A stretch of DNA of 64,000 bases. It comes from Thalassospira profundimaris WP0211 (lineage in GTDB: Bacteria; Pseudomonadota; Alphaproteobacteria; Rhodospirillales; Thalassospiraceae). Every line of letters begins with the position of its first letter. Positions within the stretch are counted from its first letter, which is position 1. The translations under genes and the position numbers were made by a program. The stretch lies in assembly GCF_000300275.1 (NCBI RefSeq), contig NZ_AMRN01000001.1, forward strand, positions 496,001-560,000. Direction: 5' to 3'. Shown here one piece after another: positions 8,032-17,725 of the stretch. The notes under the pieces were generated by a model. That model saw only the letters and a program-made list of their open reading frames with translations. It was not told the origin of the DNA and ran no database searches.

Positions 8032-9933
8032 TCAGGCGGTTTTGCTGACGGCGGCCGTCTGGTGCTTGTGGCTTTTGATATGGCCCAGAAGCGCTGTCAC
8101 CGCCGCCGGGGTAACCCCCGGAATGCGCGACGCGGCACCGATGGTTTCCGGCTGGATTTCTTTCAGCTTCAACCGGATCTCTGCCGAAAGTCCGCCGACC
8201 TTATCAAAATCAAGCCCACGCGGCAGACGCAATTCCTCGTCCCGGCGGAAGGCCGCGATGTCGGCGGCCTGGCGGTCGAGATACCCTTTATACTGGGCAT
8301 CAATCGACACCTGTTCCTTGATCGCCGGATCAAGTGCGCCCAGCTGCGGCCAGACCTTGGTCAGGGTATCGAAATCAATATCGGGATAGGCCAGCAGGTC
8401 ATAGGCCGACCGGCGCACACCATCCTGATTGATCTTGATATCAAACTTGGCCAAACCATTCGGGGTTTCGGTCAGCTCGGATACTTCGGTCTTGGCGGCG
8501 TTCAGTGCTGATTTCTTGGCACCCCATGCCTGTTCACGGGTCGAAGCGATGCAGCCAATATCAAGACCGCGATCGGTCAGACGCTGATCGGCGTTATCAG
8601 CGCGGAGCATCAGGCGATATTCAGCGCGCGAGGTGAACATGCGATACGGCTCGCGCGTGCCAAGGGTCACGAGATCATCGATCATCACACCGATATAGGC
8701 GTCCGCACGATCGAGAACGAATTCGCGCTCAGCACCTCCGGCAATCAGGGCCGCATTGACACCGGCGATCAGTCCCTGCCCGGCGGCTTCTTCGTAGCCG
8801 GTGGTGCCATTGATTTGACCGGCAAAGAATAGCGCCGCAACCTTTTTGGTTTCCAGCGTATGGCGCAACTCGCGCGGATCAACAAAGTCATATTCCACCG
8901 CATAACCCGGACGGAAGATCTCGACCTTTTCCAGCCCCGGAATGGTCGCCAGCATGGCAAGCTGGACATCTTCGGGAAGCGAGGTGGAAATGCCGTTCGG
9001 ATAGATGGTCGGGTCATCGAGCCCTTCGGGTTCGAGGAAAATCTGATGCTGATTTTTCTCGGCGAAGCGAACAACCTTGTCTTCGATGGACGGGCAATAG
9101 CGCGGACCGCTGCTTTTGATTTTGCCGCTATACATCGGCGCACGGTCGAGGTTGGCGCGAATGATTTCGTGGGTCGCCTCGGTCGTCCAGGTCATATGAC
9201 ACGGAATCTGCGGCACGGTAATTTCGCGGGTCAGGAACGAAAACGGCTCTGGCGGCGTGTCGCCAGGCTGTTCCTGAAGGCTCGCCCAATCGATGGTGCG
9301 GCCATCAAGGCGCGCCGGCGTCCCGGTTTTCAGACGGCCTAATCGGAAATCATATTTTGCCAGCGTCTCGGAAAGTCCGGTTGCCGGGGCATCGCCCATG
9401 CGACCGGCCGGTTCGGATTTCTCGCCAATATGGATCAGACCATTGAGGAACGTGCCAGTGGTCAGCACCACCGCGCCGGCAAGGTATTCAGTCCCATCGC
9501 CAGTGATGACACCTTTAACGCGGTTATTGTCATCAATGATCAGGTCCTCGACACCGCCTTCCAGGATGGTGAGGTTTTCCTGTTCGGCAAGGATATCCTG
9601 CACCGCCTGACGATACAGCTTGCGATCGGCTTGCGCCCGCGGCCCACGTACGGCCGGGCCCTTGGAACGATTGAGCATGCGGAACTGAATGCCCGCGCGG
9701 TCAATCGCGCGACCCATCACACCGTCAAGCGCATCGACTTCGCGCACCATATGCCCCTTGCCCAGACCACCGATGGCCGGGTTGCACGACATTTCCCCGA
9801 TGCGATCCGCACGGTGGGTGACCAGTGCCGTGGATGCGCCCATGCGCGCGGCGGCAGCAGCGGCTTCGCATCCGGCATGGCCACCGCCGACCACGATGAC
9901 GTCAAAGCGGTTATTTGGCACGTTCTGTGACAT
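8032..9933 (-). CDS. mnmG: tRNA uridine-5-carboxymethylaminomethyl modification enzyme MnmG
   Basis: A 633-aa FAD-dependent enzyme (GidA) that works with MnmE to modify wobble uridine 34 of several tRNAs. The dinucleotide-binding motif [12 protein letters not shown] is at residues 13-24; other family blocks ([26 protein letters not shown]) are present. The ATG at 9933 has GAGGAAG 7 bases upstream; a GTG four codons earlier is less likely. It has its own terminator. parS site 3 lies between it and mnmE. Confidence 0.96.
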   Translation of the reverse strand: MSQNVPNNRFDVIVVGGGHAGCEAAAAAARMGASTALVTHRADRIGEMSCNPAIGGLGKGHMVREVDALDGVMGRAIDRAGIQFRMLNRSKGPAVRGPRAQADRKLYRQAVQDILAEQENLTILEGGVEDLIIDDNNRVKGVITGDGTEYLAGAVVLTTGTFLNGLIHIGEKSEPAGRMGDAPATGLSETLAKYDFRLGRLKTGTPARLDGRTIDWASLQEQPGDTPPEPFSFLTREITVPQIPCHMTWTTEATHEIIRANLDRAPMYSGKIKSSGPRYCPSIEDKVVRFAEKNQHQIFLEPEGLDDPTIYPNGISTSLPEDVQLAMLATIPGLEKVEIFRPGYAVEYDFVDPRELRHTLETKKVAALFFAGQINGTTGYEEAAGQGLIAGVNAALIAGGAEREFVLDRADAYIGVMIDDLVTLGTREPYRMFTSRAEYRLMLRADNADQRLTDRGLDIGCIASTREQAWGAKKSALNAAKTEVSELTETPNGLAKFDIKINQDGVRRSAYDLLAYPDIDFDTLTKVWPQLGALDPAIKEQVSIDAQYKGYLDRQAADIAAFRRDEELRLPRGLDFDKVGGLSAEIRLKLKEIQPETIGAASRIPGVTPAAVTALLGHIKSHKHQTAAVSKTA

Positions 9934-10025
9934 CGACTTCCTCACTCAATCCCCACTGCTTGTCACGCGGCGGGTGTGAACCCTGTTTGGTTCGAATAGG
10001 TGTATATGGTCAACCTTGTGACGAA

Positions 10026-10041
10026 TGTTTCACGTGAAACA
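10026..10041. other. parS site 3 (mnmG-mnmE intergenic)
   Basis: A third perfect TGTTTCACGTGAAACA; palindromy extends to 22 bp (10023-10044). It lies between the end of mnmE and the start of mnmG, about 18 kb from oriC. Confidence 0.95.
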
Positions 10042-10077
10042 TTCTCGGGAGACAAGTCTAACGACTCTTCCCTAACT

Positions 10078-11451
10078 CTATTTGCCGATACAGAAATCCC
10101 CGAAGATAATATCGAGCAAATCTTCCACATCGACACGTCCGGTAATCTTGCCGATTTCGCGGACAGCGAGGCGTACATCCTCGGCCGCCAGTTCTGCGAT
10201 TTCGGTCTGCAATCCGCGATCCAGATGATCGCTGGCACTTTCAAGTGCCCGCCGATGGCGCAGCCGTGTCAGCGGCACGGGCCCGGCGAAATCGAGCCCC
10301 TCTTTTACGCGAGTCTCCAGCAGTTGCAAGAGGCTTTCCATCCCCTGCCCGGTCATGGCCGATATGGGTAAAACGGGAAGCTCCAACGCACGGCCATCAA
10401 CCGACGTTCCCCGCCAGCTTGCCGGAATAGCACTGCTATCGGTCGCATCGACCTTGTTGATCAGGATCAGCGTCTTGTCATCAATCAGGCGGGCAGCCTC
10501 CGGATCGATATTGGGCCAGTCATTGCGATCAATCACCACCAAACGCAGATCGGCATTTTCCGCCCGCTCCGTCGCACGACGCACACCCTCGGACTCAATC
10601 ACATCCCCGCTTTCGCGCAGACCCGCCGTATCGACCATGGTGACCGGGAAGCCCCCCAGATCAAGATGGACTTCGATCATGTCGCGCGTGGTGCCGGCGA
10701 TCTCGGAAACGATGGCGGCATCACGCTGTGCAAGCCTGTTGAGCAGGCTTGATTTGCCGGCATTGGGCGCACCAAGGATAACGATCTGGAAACCTTCGCG
10801 CAGGCGCTCACCCCGGCGGTTATCGGCCAGATGGCGTTTGACCTCGTCATTCACGGCGCGCAAATCGCCATGCACCACCGGCACGATGCCGTCAGGCAAA
10901 TCTTCGTCGGGGAAATCAATATCGGCCTCGATATGGGCCAATGCCTTCATCAAACGCGCACGCCAGCCTTCATAAAGCGTGCCCAACTCGCCAGCCATCT
11001 GGCGCACCGCCTGCCGGCGCTGGGCGGCGGTTTCGGCATCAATCAGATCGGCGATCCCCTCGGCCGAGGTCAGGTCCATCTTGCCGTTTTCAAACGCCCG
11101 CCTTGTGTATTCGCCCGGGTCGGCCACCCGCAGACCATCCTGACGCGACAGGCAATCGAGCACGCCTTCGATCACGGCACGCCCACCATGGACATGCAGC
11201 TCGACCACATCTTCGCCAGTAAAGCTTGCCGGGCCCTGGAAATAGATCGCCACCGCATCATCAAGCCGTTCGTGCGACTTGGGATCGCGGATCGGGGCAT
11301 AGATCGCATGGCGCGGTTTAGGCATGGTATCGCGGCCCAATAACGCACACAGCACCGCAACCGAACGTGGCCCTGATAACCGGATCACGGCAACACCGGC
11401 ACGCCCCGCGCCGGAGGACAGGGCAAAAATGGTTTCTCGGCTGGCAATCAT
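10078..11451 (-). CDS. mnmE: tRNA modification GTPase MnmE
   Basis: A 457-aa GTPase (TrmE/ThdF), partner of MnmG in U34 modification. The N-terminal folate-binding domain (ETIFALSSGAGRAGVAVIRLSG) is followed by a helical domain and the G domain with G1 GAPNAGKSS, the TTRD switch, DTAG and NKVD; the C-terminus is CIGK, whose Cys is conserved. The frame is open 78 codons further upstream, but that part translates an intergenic repeat, so the start is placed at MIASRET. It is upstream of mnmG on the same strand, 130 bp apart. Confidence 0.95.
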   Translation of the reverse strand: MIASRETIFALSSGAGRAGVAVIRLSGPRSVAVLCALLGRDTMPKPRHAIYAPIRDPKSHERLDDAVAIYFQGPASFTGEDVVELHVHGGRAVIEGVLDCLSRQDGLRVADPGEYTRRAFENGKMDLTSAEGIADLIDAETAAQRRQAVRQMAGELGTLYEGWRARLMKALAHIEADIDFPDEDLPDGIVPVVHGDLRAVNDEVKRHLADNRRGERLREGFQIVILGAPNAGKSSLLNRLAQRDAAIVSEIAGTTRDMIEVHLDLGGFPVTMVDTAGLRESGDVIESEGVRRATERAENADLRLVVIDRNDWPNIDPEAARLIDDKTLILINKVDATDSSAIPASWRGTSVDGRALELPVLPISAMTGQGMESLLQLLETRVKEGLDFAGPVPLTRLRHRRALESASDHLDRGLQTEIAELAAEDVRLAVREIGKITGRVDVEDLLDIIFGDFCIGK

Positions 11452-11623
11452 GGCAGATCCGTCAGTTCTCAATGTGTGCGGTTGCTTGGCAGAGGAGGAT
11501 ATCGTCCAGACAGCGGCAAAGGTCAACATATGGCAGAAAATAACCAACAGGGGTTTAATGAGCTTTGTGTTGGTTGCGCGGATCATTGGGTGCGCGTTGG
11601 CAACCGCCCTCGCCCGGTTATGG

Positions 11624-11643
11624 ACCCCCGCCTGCGCGGGGGT
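11624..11643. repeat. Short intergenic palindrome, copy A
   Basis: ACCCCCGC-CTGC-GCGGGGGT, within the context TGGA...TGACG. Together with copy B (11763-11782) it fits a consensus of the kind GTCA-NN-CCCGCG-NNN-GCGGG-NN-TCCA that is scattered between genes in many proteobacteria. The two copies here are in opposite orientation and about 120 bp apart, in the otherwise empty gap between mnmE and the ferredoxin gene. Confidence 0.6.
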
Positions 11644-11762
11644 GACGGTCTGTGAGAGGCACCGGGATACCGTCTTTGCTGTCACTCAGGAATGAGCGCA
11701 GGCCGCGTCGGAGCAGCATCCTGAGCGCTGCATGCGGTCCGAGGATATCACCCAACTTCGTC

Positions 11763-11782
11763 ATGCCCGCGCAAGCGGGCAT
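11763..11782. repeat. Short intergenic palindrome, copy B
   Basis: ATGCCCGC-GCAA-GCGGGCAT, flanked by CGTC and CCAC, in opposite orientation to copy A. Probably the same dispersed repeat family. Confidence 0.6.
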
Positions 11783-11810
11783 CCACCGCCACGACCACTA
11801 CCGCGCATAA

Positions 11811-11846
11811 AAAAACCGGCCACGCATATGTCACGGGCCGGTTTTT
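11811..11846. terminator. Intrinsic terminator, ferredoxin gene
   Basis: An 11-bp arm AAAAACCGGCC (11811-11821) and its exact complement (11836-11846) give A-tracts and T-tracts on both sides. It lies 18 bp beyond the stop of the - strand ferredoxin gene. Confidence 0.75.
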
Positions 11847-11863
11847 CGAAATCTGTCATCGGT

Positions 11864-12187
11864 TTATTGATCCGGCGTGAGCCGCAACCGTTCAACCACC
11901 TGCCCGCCGATCAAATGGTCATTGAGGATCGCCTCGATGTCTTCCATCGTCTCGTAGCGATACCAGGTGCCTTCGGGATAGACCACCATCACCGGGCCCA
12001 GTTCGCAGCGATCGAGGCATCCGGCGGTATTGATCCGGGTCTGTGGCAGGCCAAGTTCCTTGGCGCGTACCTTCATGTAATTGCGAAGTTTGGTCGCACC
12101 CTTGGAATTGCAGCAACCGCGTTCATGGCCGGCCGGGCGTTCGTTCTGGCACACGAAAACATGTGCCTGATAGTAGTGTTCACGCAT
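11864..12187 (-). CDS. Thioredoxin-like [2Fe-2S] ferredoxin
   Basis: A 107-aa protein of the (2Fe-2S) ferredoxin family with a thioredoxin-like fold. Four cluster ligands are visible: Cys13 (VFVCQN), Cys25 or 26 (GCCNSKGA), Cys57 and Cys61 (TAGCLDRCELGP). It would be a cytoplasmic electron carrier; the partner is unknown. The DUF6489-type gene ends 14 bp upstream, so the two are likely cotranscribed. Confidence 0.85.
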   Translation of the reverse strand: MREHYYQAHVFVCQNERPAGHERGCCNSKGATKLRNYMKVRAKELGLPQTRINTAGCLDRCELGPVMVVYPEGTWYRYETMEDIEAILNDHLIGGQVVERLRLTPDQ

Positions 12188-12201
12188 GATATCGGGTCTG
12201 C

Positions 12202-12462
12202 CTAGCCTTTGTCCTTGTCACCGGTACCGCCGGTACCCGCATTGAACTGGCCCCAGAAGGCTTTCTGAAGCTGTTCCCAGTTCTGAATGCCCTGCGGCAG
12301 CCAGGTATTGAGCATGGTTTCCGGATCCATCGCCGCCAGGTTGGCTTTCATGCGGTCTTCGATATCTTGCATCATCGCCTTTTGCATCGGCTGAACATCA
12401 GGAAGACCAAAGAAGGTCCGTGCCTCTTCCGGCGTGCAATCAATGTTCACGGTTACTTTCAT
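12202..12462 (-). CDS. Small conserved protein, DUF6489-like
   Basis: An 86-aa soluble protein (MKVTVNIDCTPEEARTFFGLPDV...) with a long central helix and a Gly/Asp/Lys tail. It resembles a family of short alphaproteobacterial proteins of unknown function, which I believe is DUF6489. A good ribosome-binding site (AGGAG) precedes the ATG. It leads the ferredoxin gene on the - strand. Confidence 0.7.
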   Translation of the reverse strand: MKVTVNIDCTPEEARTFFGLPDVQPMQKAMMQDIEDRMKANLAAMDPETMLNTWLPQGIQNWEQLQKAFWGQFNAGTGGTGDKDKG

Positions 12463-12813
12463 CGCCCTGGTCTCCTGATCTGTTTTGTTTTTTGGTCTCT
12501 GTCACTTTACGTGATTTGCGTGACTGGCTGTTTGCATGGCTGGCCCATTATCCCCACCAGAACCGCCTTCGCAATCACAATAACGCCAACCTGCCCCTAC
12601 CATATGGGAAGCAAGCTGATGCGGCGACCGCAACTTTCACAATATTGCGATAAAAGATTTCGGCCATTTGCCTTTATGAATGAGGCCATAACCCTTAGAA
12701 TCACGCCAACAGCCTTATAAAGCATTGCCAGCACTGATGACTGGCGCGTGATTGCAGATCGCGCTACCGCAAACGATAAAGCCATCGGCTGAATAGATGG
12801 CACAGGACACAAA
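12463..12813. other. Divergent promoter region
   Basis: 351 bp between the - strand DUF6489-like gene and the + strand DUF255 gene. It is AT-richer than its surroundings and should hold both promoters. I see no RNA gene, repeat or clear operator. Confidence 0.5.
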
Positions 12814-14853
12814 ATGGAACTCGCACGCAATAACCTTGGTTCGGAAACAAGCCCCTATCTTGTTCAGCATCGCGACAACCCGGTGCATTGGCAGCCCTGG
12901 AGTACCGATATCCTCGCCAAAGCCAAGGAATTGAACAAACCGATCCTGCTGTCGGTCGGGTATGCGGCGTGCCATTGGTGCCATGTCATGGCGCATGAAA
13001 GCTTTGAGGATGAGGGTATTGCGGCCCTGATGAACGAGCTTTTTATCAATATCAAGCTCGACCGCGAAGAACGCCCCGACCTTGATGCGCTTTATCAGAA
13101 TGCGCTGGCCCTTCTCGGCCAACAGGGTGGCTGGCCACTGACGATGTTTTTGACCCCGGATGGCGAGCCGTTCTGGGGCGGGACCTATTTCCCCAAGGAA
13201 GCGCGCTATGGCCGGCCGGGATTTGGTGATGTGCTTAAAACCGTCGCCAAGATTTACGCCGAAAAACCCGATGATGTCCGCCACAATGTCAGCCAGATTT
13301 CCAACGCGCTGATCAAAATGAACAGTGCGGCGGTTGGCGCGGTTCCGAGCCTTGAGATGATTGATCGCTGCGGCCATGGCTGCTTGCAGATCATGGACGG
13401 GGAAAATGGCGGTACATCAGGTGCGCCGAAATTCCCGCAGCCGAGCCTTTTATCCTATATCTGGCGGACCGGTGTGCGCACCGATGATGACGGGCTGAAA
13501 CGCATCGTCAAACACAGCCTGGATCGCATGTGCCAGGGCGGCATTTATGATCATCTCGGTGGCGGACTTGCCAGATACGCGGTCGATGACCAGTGGCTGG
13601 TGCCGCATTTCGAAAAGATGCTGTATGACAATGCCCAGCTGATTGATCTTCTGTGTGATGTCTGGCGGGTTGATCCCAATCCGCTTTATGCCAAGCGGGT
13701 TGAGGAAACCATTGGCTGGATCTTGCGCGAAATGCGCATTCCCGGGGGTGCCTTTACCGCAAGCCTGGATGCCGACAGCGAAGGGGTTGAAGGCAAATTC
13801 TATGTCTGGTCCGAGGATGAAATTGATCAGATCCTTGGCGCGAATGCCGATTTGTTCAAGAAATTCTATGACGTTTCCAAAGACGGCAACTGGGAAGGCC
13901 ACACCATCCTGAACCGCACCGCATCGGGGCTCGAGCTTGCCGATGACGCGACCGAGGAAAAGCTGGCGGAACTACGTGCAAAACTTCTGGCAGAACGGGC
14001 AAAACGCATTCGCCCGGGCTGGGATGACAAGGCGCTGACCGACTGGAACGCCATGACAATTGCCGCCTTTGCCGAGGCCGCGATGACCTTCCACCGCGCC
14101 GACTGGCTGGATTACGCCAAGCTTGCCTATGGCTTTGTGATCAATACCCTGATGAAGGGTGACCGCTTCCTGCACAGCTATCGCGATGGCCGCGTGCAGC
14201 ATGCCGGGATGCTCGAAGATTATGCGCATATGATCCGCGCGGCCTTGAGGCTTTATGAATGCTTTGGCGAGGATGCCTATCTTAATGAAGCCATCCGGTG
14301 GTCGGCCGCGGTCGAAACCCTGTTTGCCGATGCCAAGGGCGGCTATTTCCAGTCGGCATCGGATGCCAGCGACCTTGTCGTGCGTCAGAAACCCTTCATG
14401 GATAATGCCGTGCCATCGGGCAATGCGATCATGGCGCAGAACCTGGCCAAACTTTATGCCCTGACCGGCGATACGCAATACCGCGATCAGGCGGAAATAA
14501 CCCTTGCGGCCTTTGGCGGTAGGATTGGCGAGCAATTCCCGAACATGCCCGGCCTTATGATGGCCGCCGAAATGCTACAAAATCCGGTGCAGATCGTGCT
14601 GATCGCCAAGGATCGCAGCCAGACCTATCTTGATATGCGCCGCGCTATTTTTGGCGCATATCTGCCAAACCGCGCCATCACGATCCTGTCTGATGGTGAT
14701 CCCCTGCCCGACGGCCATCCGGCCCAGGGCAAAACCGCGATTGACGGCAAGGAAACCGCCTATATCTGTCAGGGGCCGGTGTGTTCGGCGCCCGTCACAG
14801 GCGTCGAAGAACTGACCGAAATGCTGGCAGATTTGCCCGCCAAGGCGGCCTAG
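12814..14853 (+). CDS. DUF255 / thioredoxin-domain protein (YyaL-like)
   Basis: A 679-aa protein of the YyaL/SPATA20 family. The N-terminal thioredoxin-like domain (DUF255, residues 1-165) holds NPVHWQPW, CHWC (the CxxC pair) and GGWPLTMFL; the rest is an (alpha/alpha)6 barrel resembling N-acylglucosamine 2-epimerase/cellobiose epimerase folds (GGIYDHLGGG, DADSEG, AMTIAAFAEAA). Its reaction is not established. It is cytoplasmic, with no signal peptide. ogt starts 4 bp after the stop, so the pair is probably one transcript. Confidence 0.9.
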   Translation: MELARNNLGSETSPYLVQHRDNPVHWQPWSTDILAKAKELNKPILLSVGYAACHWCHVMAHESFEDEGIAALMNELFINIKLDREERPDLDALYQNALALLGQQGGWPLTMFLTPDGEPFWGGTYFPKEARYGRPGFGDVLKTVAKIYAEKPDDVRHNVSQISNALIKMNSAAVGAVPSLEMIDRCGHGCLQIMDGENGGTSGAPKFPQPSLLSYIWRTGVRTDDDGLKRIVKHSLDRMCQGGIYDHLGGGLARYAVDDQWLVPHFEKMLYDNAQLIDLLCDVWRVDPNPLYAKRVEETIGWILREMRIPGGAFTASLDADSEGVEGKFYVWSEDEIDQILGANADLFKKFYDVSKDGNWEGHTILNRTASGLELADDATEEKLAELRAKLLAERAKRIRPGWDDKALTDWNAMTIAAFAEAAMTFHRADWLDYAKLAYGFVINTLMKGDRFLHSYRDGRVQHAGMLEDYAHMIRAALRLYECFGEDAYLNEAIRWSAAVETLFADAKGGYFQSASDASDLVVRQKPFMDNAVPSGNAIMAQNLAKLYALTGDTQYRDQAEITLAAFGGRIGEQFPNMPGLMMAAEMLQNPVQIVLIAKDRSQTYLDMRRAIFGAYLPNRAITILSDGDPLPDGHPAQGKTAIDGKETAYICQGPVCSAPVTGVEELTEMLADLPAKAA

Positions 14854-14857
14854 CCCC

Positions 14858-15346
14858 ATGCCGCAAATCTCGATCAACAGCCCTGTGGGCGCAATCACTG
14901 TTTTCGCGTTTGAAGATCAAATCGTTGCGCTTGACTGGGGATTTGTTGAAGAGATTGAAAGCACACCGGTGCTTGAAGAAGCCCAAAAGCAGCTGAACGC
15001 CTATTTCGCAGGGCGCTTGCACAGCTTTGATTTGCCACTGGCCCCGGACGGGACGGATTTCCAGAAAACCGTCTGGCAAGCAATGTGCGAGATCCCGATG
15101 GGCAAGACCGCGACCTATAAGGAACTGGCGGCCATGGCCGGATCGCCCAAGGCATTTCAATCGGTTGGCACGGCATGCGGCCTTAACCCGATCCCGATCC
15201 TCATTCCCTGCCACCGCGTTCTGGCAACAGGCGACAAGCCGGGCGGCTATTCCGGCCATGGCGGGCTTGAAACCAAGCGCGCGCTTTTAAAGATCGAAGG
15301 TGTGGATTTACCGCTGCCGAGTGATCAGGGCGATCTTCATTTTTAG
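14858..15346 (+). CDS. ogt: Methylated-DNA-protein-cysteine methyltransferase
   Basis: A 162-aa suicide alkyltransferase that removes O6-methylguanine. The active site PCHRV (Cys about residue 113) and the helix-turn-helix (TATYKELAAMAGSPKAFQSV) are clear. There is no AdaA domain, so the Ogt type fits better than Ada. It follows the DUF255 gene with 4 bp between them. Confidence 0.93.
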   Translation: MPQISINSPVGAITVFAFEDQIVALDWGFVEEIESTPVLEEAQKQLNAYFAGRLHSFDLPLAPDGTDFQKTVWQAMCEIPMGKTATYKELAAMAGSPKAFQSVGTACGLNPIPILIPCHRVLATGDKPGGYSGHGGLETKRALLKIEGVDLPLPSDQGDLHF

Positions 15347-15375
15347 TCCTGTTTTTCAAAGACTTAATATTATTC

Positions 15376-15762
15376 TTAGGCGTAGCACACGGCTTGCAGC
15401 TTGTTGCCATCCGGATCACGGACATAGGCGGCATAATAGTTTGGGCCGTAATGCGCGCGCAGGCCCGGCTGGCCTTCATCCATGCCACCATATTTGAGCG
15501 CCGCTGCGTGAAAGGCGTCCACCATGTCACGTTGGTCTGCCTGAAACGCGATATGAGTACCATTGCCCCACGTTGCCGGGCGGCCGTCTGCCGGGGTGTA
15601 GATGTAAATGGTCGGCATCTGTCCATCCCGCTCATAAGCCAGCGGCTTTTCCGGCGGTTTTGGCAAGCGATCAAAGCCCAGCGCACCCAGAACGGCATCA
15701 TAAAAACGTGCGGAACGGGCTTTGTCATTGGTCCCGAGGGTGATGTGGCTGATAACCGTCAA
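15376..15762 (-). CDS. VOC-family glyoxalase-like protein
   Basis: A 128-aa single-domain vicinal-oxygen-chelate protein: ISHITLGTNDKARSARFYDAVLGALGF at the start and AAYVRDPDGNKLQAVCY at the end are typical. The metal-ligand His (HITLG) and a C-terminal region acidic residue are in place, but the substrate is unknown. The start is TTG with AAGGAAGGA upstream. It converges with ogt. Confidence 0.85.
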   Translation of the reverse strand: MTVISHITLGTNDKARSARFYDAVLGALGFDRLPKPPEKPLAYERDGQMPTIYIYTPADGRPATWGNGTHIAFQADQRDMVDAFHAAALKYGGMDEGQPGLRAHYGPNYYAAYVRDPDGNKLQAVCYA

Positions 15763-15982
15763 TACCGTTGTCCTTCCTTATGAACGGGTCAAGCTTGTTG
15801 CGACCAAACAAGTCTAGCAGATTGCCATGACAGGATATGTCAGGAGCAGGATGGCTGCGATCAAACGTGGCCTGTCGCAAGGATATTTTCGGTATTTCCC
15901 CTGCTGCAAATCACAGGCTTCTGCCCTACACTGCCGTCATTGATGAAACGTGCGTTCCAAAACGCAGAAAGGGAGGTCTTCC

Positions 15983-16957
15983 ATGACCAAAGCATTCCGA
16001 TTTTACGAGACCGGCGGCAGTGATGTCCTGAAATTTGAAGATGTCGACGTCGGCAGCCCGGGTGAAGGCGAAGTCCGCCTGGCGCAAAAGGCCGTTGGCC
16101 TGAACTATATCGATATTTATTTCCGCTCCGGCGTTTATCCGGCACCGAGCATGCCATCGGGCCTTGGCCTTGAAGGTGCTGGCATCATCGAGGAAGTCGG
16201 TCCGGGTGTGACGGATCTGGCCGTGGGCGATCGCGTGGCCTATGCCGCACAGCCACTTGGTGCCTATGCCGAAGCACGCGTGATGCCGGCCAAGGGTCTG
16301 GTCAAGATCCCTGATGATGTCAGTTTTGAACTGGCCGCAGCCGCCATGCTTCAGGGCATGACCGCGCAATATCTTCTGCGCCGGACCTATAACGTCAAAA
16401 AGGGCGACACCATCCTGATCCATGCGGCGGCAGGTGGCGTTGGCCAGATTGTCTGCCAGTGGGCCAAGCATCTGGGGGCGACCGTGATCGGAACGGTGGG
16501 TTCCAAGGAAAAGGCCGAAATCGCCAAGGCCAAGGGCTGTGATTATCCGATCCTCTATCGCGACGAGGTCGTCTCAGAGCGGGTTAAGGAAATCACCAAT
16601 GGCCAAGGCGTTGAAGTTGTTTACGATTCGGTCGGTAAAGACACGTTCGAGGATTCGCTTAAATGCCTCAAACGGCTTGGCATGATGGTGAGTTTTGGTC
16701 AGTCATCCGGCGCGGTGCCGCCGGTATCGCTGGCCCAGCTTGCCCCGGGGGCCTATTTCCTGACCCGACCCAGCATCTTCCAGTACAACGCCACCCGCGA
16801 AGAGCTTCTGGTCAGCGCGAATGAGCTGTTTGACGTTTTGAAATCGGGCATCGTCACGATTGATATCACCGCGACCTACCCGCTGGCCGATGCCGCAAAG
16901 GCCCATGACGACCTTGAAAGCCGCAAAACCAATGGTTCGATCGTCTTTACCGTCTGA
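15983..16957 (+). CDS. NADPH:quinone oxidoreductase, zinc-independent
   Basis: A 324-aa medium-chain dehydrogenase of the Qor type. The N-terminal GroES-like half has NYIDIYFRSGVYP, and the Rossmann half has AAAGGVGQIVCQWAKHLGATVIGTVGS for NADPH. Zinc ligands of the alcohol dehydrogenases are absent. The start is chosen at 15983 because of GGGAGG 8 bases upstream. It reduces quinones or enones with NADPH; the physiological substrate is unknown. Monocistronic by appearance. Confidence 0.9.
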   Translation: MTKAFRFYETGGSDVLKFEDVDVGSPGEGEVRLAQKAVGLNYIDIYFRSGVYPAPSMPSGLGLEGAGIIEEVGPGVTDLAVGDRVAYAAQPLGAYAEARVMPAKGLVKIPDDVSFELAAAAMLQGMTAQYLLRRTYNVKKGDTILIHAAAGGVGQIVCQWAKHLGATVIGTVGSKEKAEIAKAKGCDYPILYRDEVVSERVKEITNGQGVEVVYDSVGKDTFEDSLKCLKRLGMMVSFGQSSGAVPPVSLAQLAPGAYFLTRPSIFQYNATREELLVSANELFDVLKSGIVTIDITATYPLADAAKAHDDLESRKTNGSIVFTV

Positions 16958-17009
16958 TCACGGCATTCAACGCCTTGATACATCGATAGATTTCCGGATT
17001 GAGGCAGGG

Positions 17010-17564
17010 TTATTTCCCTGCTTCTTTCAGTTCGTTCTGATGGAAAATCCGCACATCACGCGCGATGGCGTCAAAGCGCTCTGAAAGCCCCTCGCTGACT
17101 TCACGGCACGGGGCGATGACGGCTTCGGCCCAGTCGACATAGGCAAGGATCTGCCTTTCATCCCAGCCAACCGGTGTGTCGGTCAGCATCGCACCGACAT
17201 TGGCGACCTTGTCGGCCAGTCGGACCAGCTTGGCACCGTTGGTAAGGCTTGGGGCGGTTTCGATCTGTTTTGCCTTGCGCTCGTCCCTTGGCAGGGCCTT
17301 GTCATCACTGACTTCGAGCACGATGTCGGCAATGATGTCGTTAAAACAGGCGGCGATTTCATCGCGGGTCGCGCCACAATCCTCGATCACGTCATGCAGA
17401 ACGGCGGCACAGAGAATATCCTCGTCCGTCCCCGGTTCGCATTCGACAATCAGGCGGGAAACCTCGATCGGATGATTGATATAGGGTTCCTGTGCAGCAC
17501 CTTTGCGACGCTGGTCGCGATGGGCACGGGCGGCGAAATCAACGGATTTGAGTAGAAGCTGCAT
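17010..17564 (-). CDS. HD-domain hydrolase, small alarmone hydrolase-like
   Basis: A 184-aa stand-alone HD protein resembling the hydrolase domain of RelA/SpoT (MESH1/SAH class), which would remove the 3'-pyrophosphate of (p)ppGpp. Metal and catalytic candidates: His15, His31, His57-Asp58, Glu61-Asp62 and Asp118/Asn122 (LADKVANV). There are no synthetase, TGS or ACT domains. The start at 17564 gives the family N-terminus; the frame is open 20 codons upstream. Activity on (p)ppGpp is inferred from motifs only. Confidence 0.75.
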   Translation of the reverse strand: MQLLLKSVDFAARAHRDQRRKGAAQEPYINHPIEVSRLIVECEPGTDEDILCAAVLHDVIEDCGATRDEIAACFNDIIADIVLEVSDDKALPRDERKAKQIETAPSLTNGAKLVRLADKVANVGAMLTDTPVGWDERQILAYVDWAEAVIAPCREVSEGLSERFDAIARDVRIFHQNELKEAGK

Positions 17565-17725
17565 AAAGCGCGATATGATCGTGAACGGGTTGCCCAGAGT
17601 CCCACGGCTTTTGCGTGGTTTCAAGCCTTGATCCGTCCCGCCCGATGAAAATCATGCAGAGCCGTGAAAAACAGCGGCAAACAGGATAGACTGATTTCTC
17701 TACCATCAAGCGGGAGACGCCAAAA

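Noticed and set aside
11452-11685. Longer mnmE start
   Set aside because: The extra codons translate a dispersed intergenic palindrome; the family N-terminus begins at MIASRET.
15201-15728. A 175-codon - strand frame over the VOC gene and ogt
   Set aside because: It is out of frame with the VOC protein and overlaps the catalytic part of ogt.
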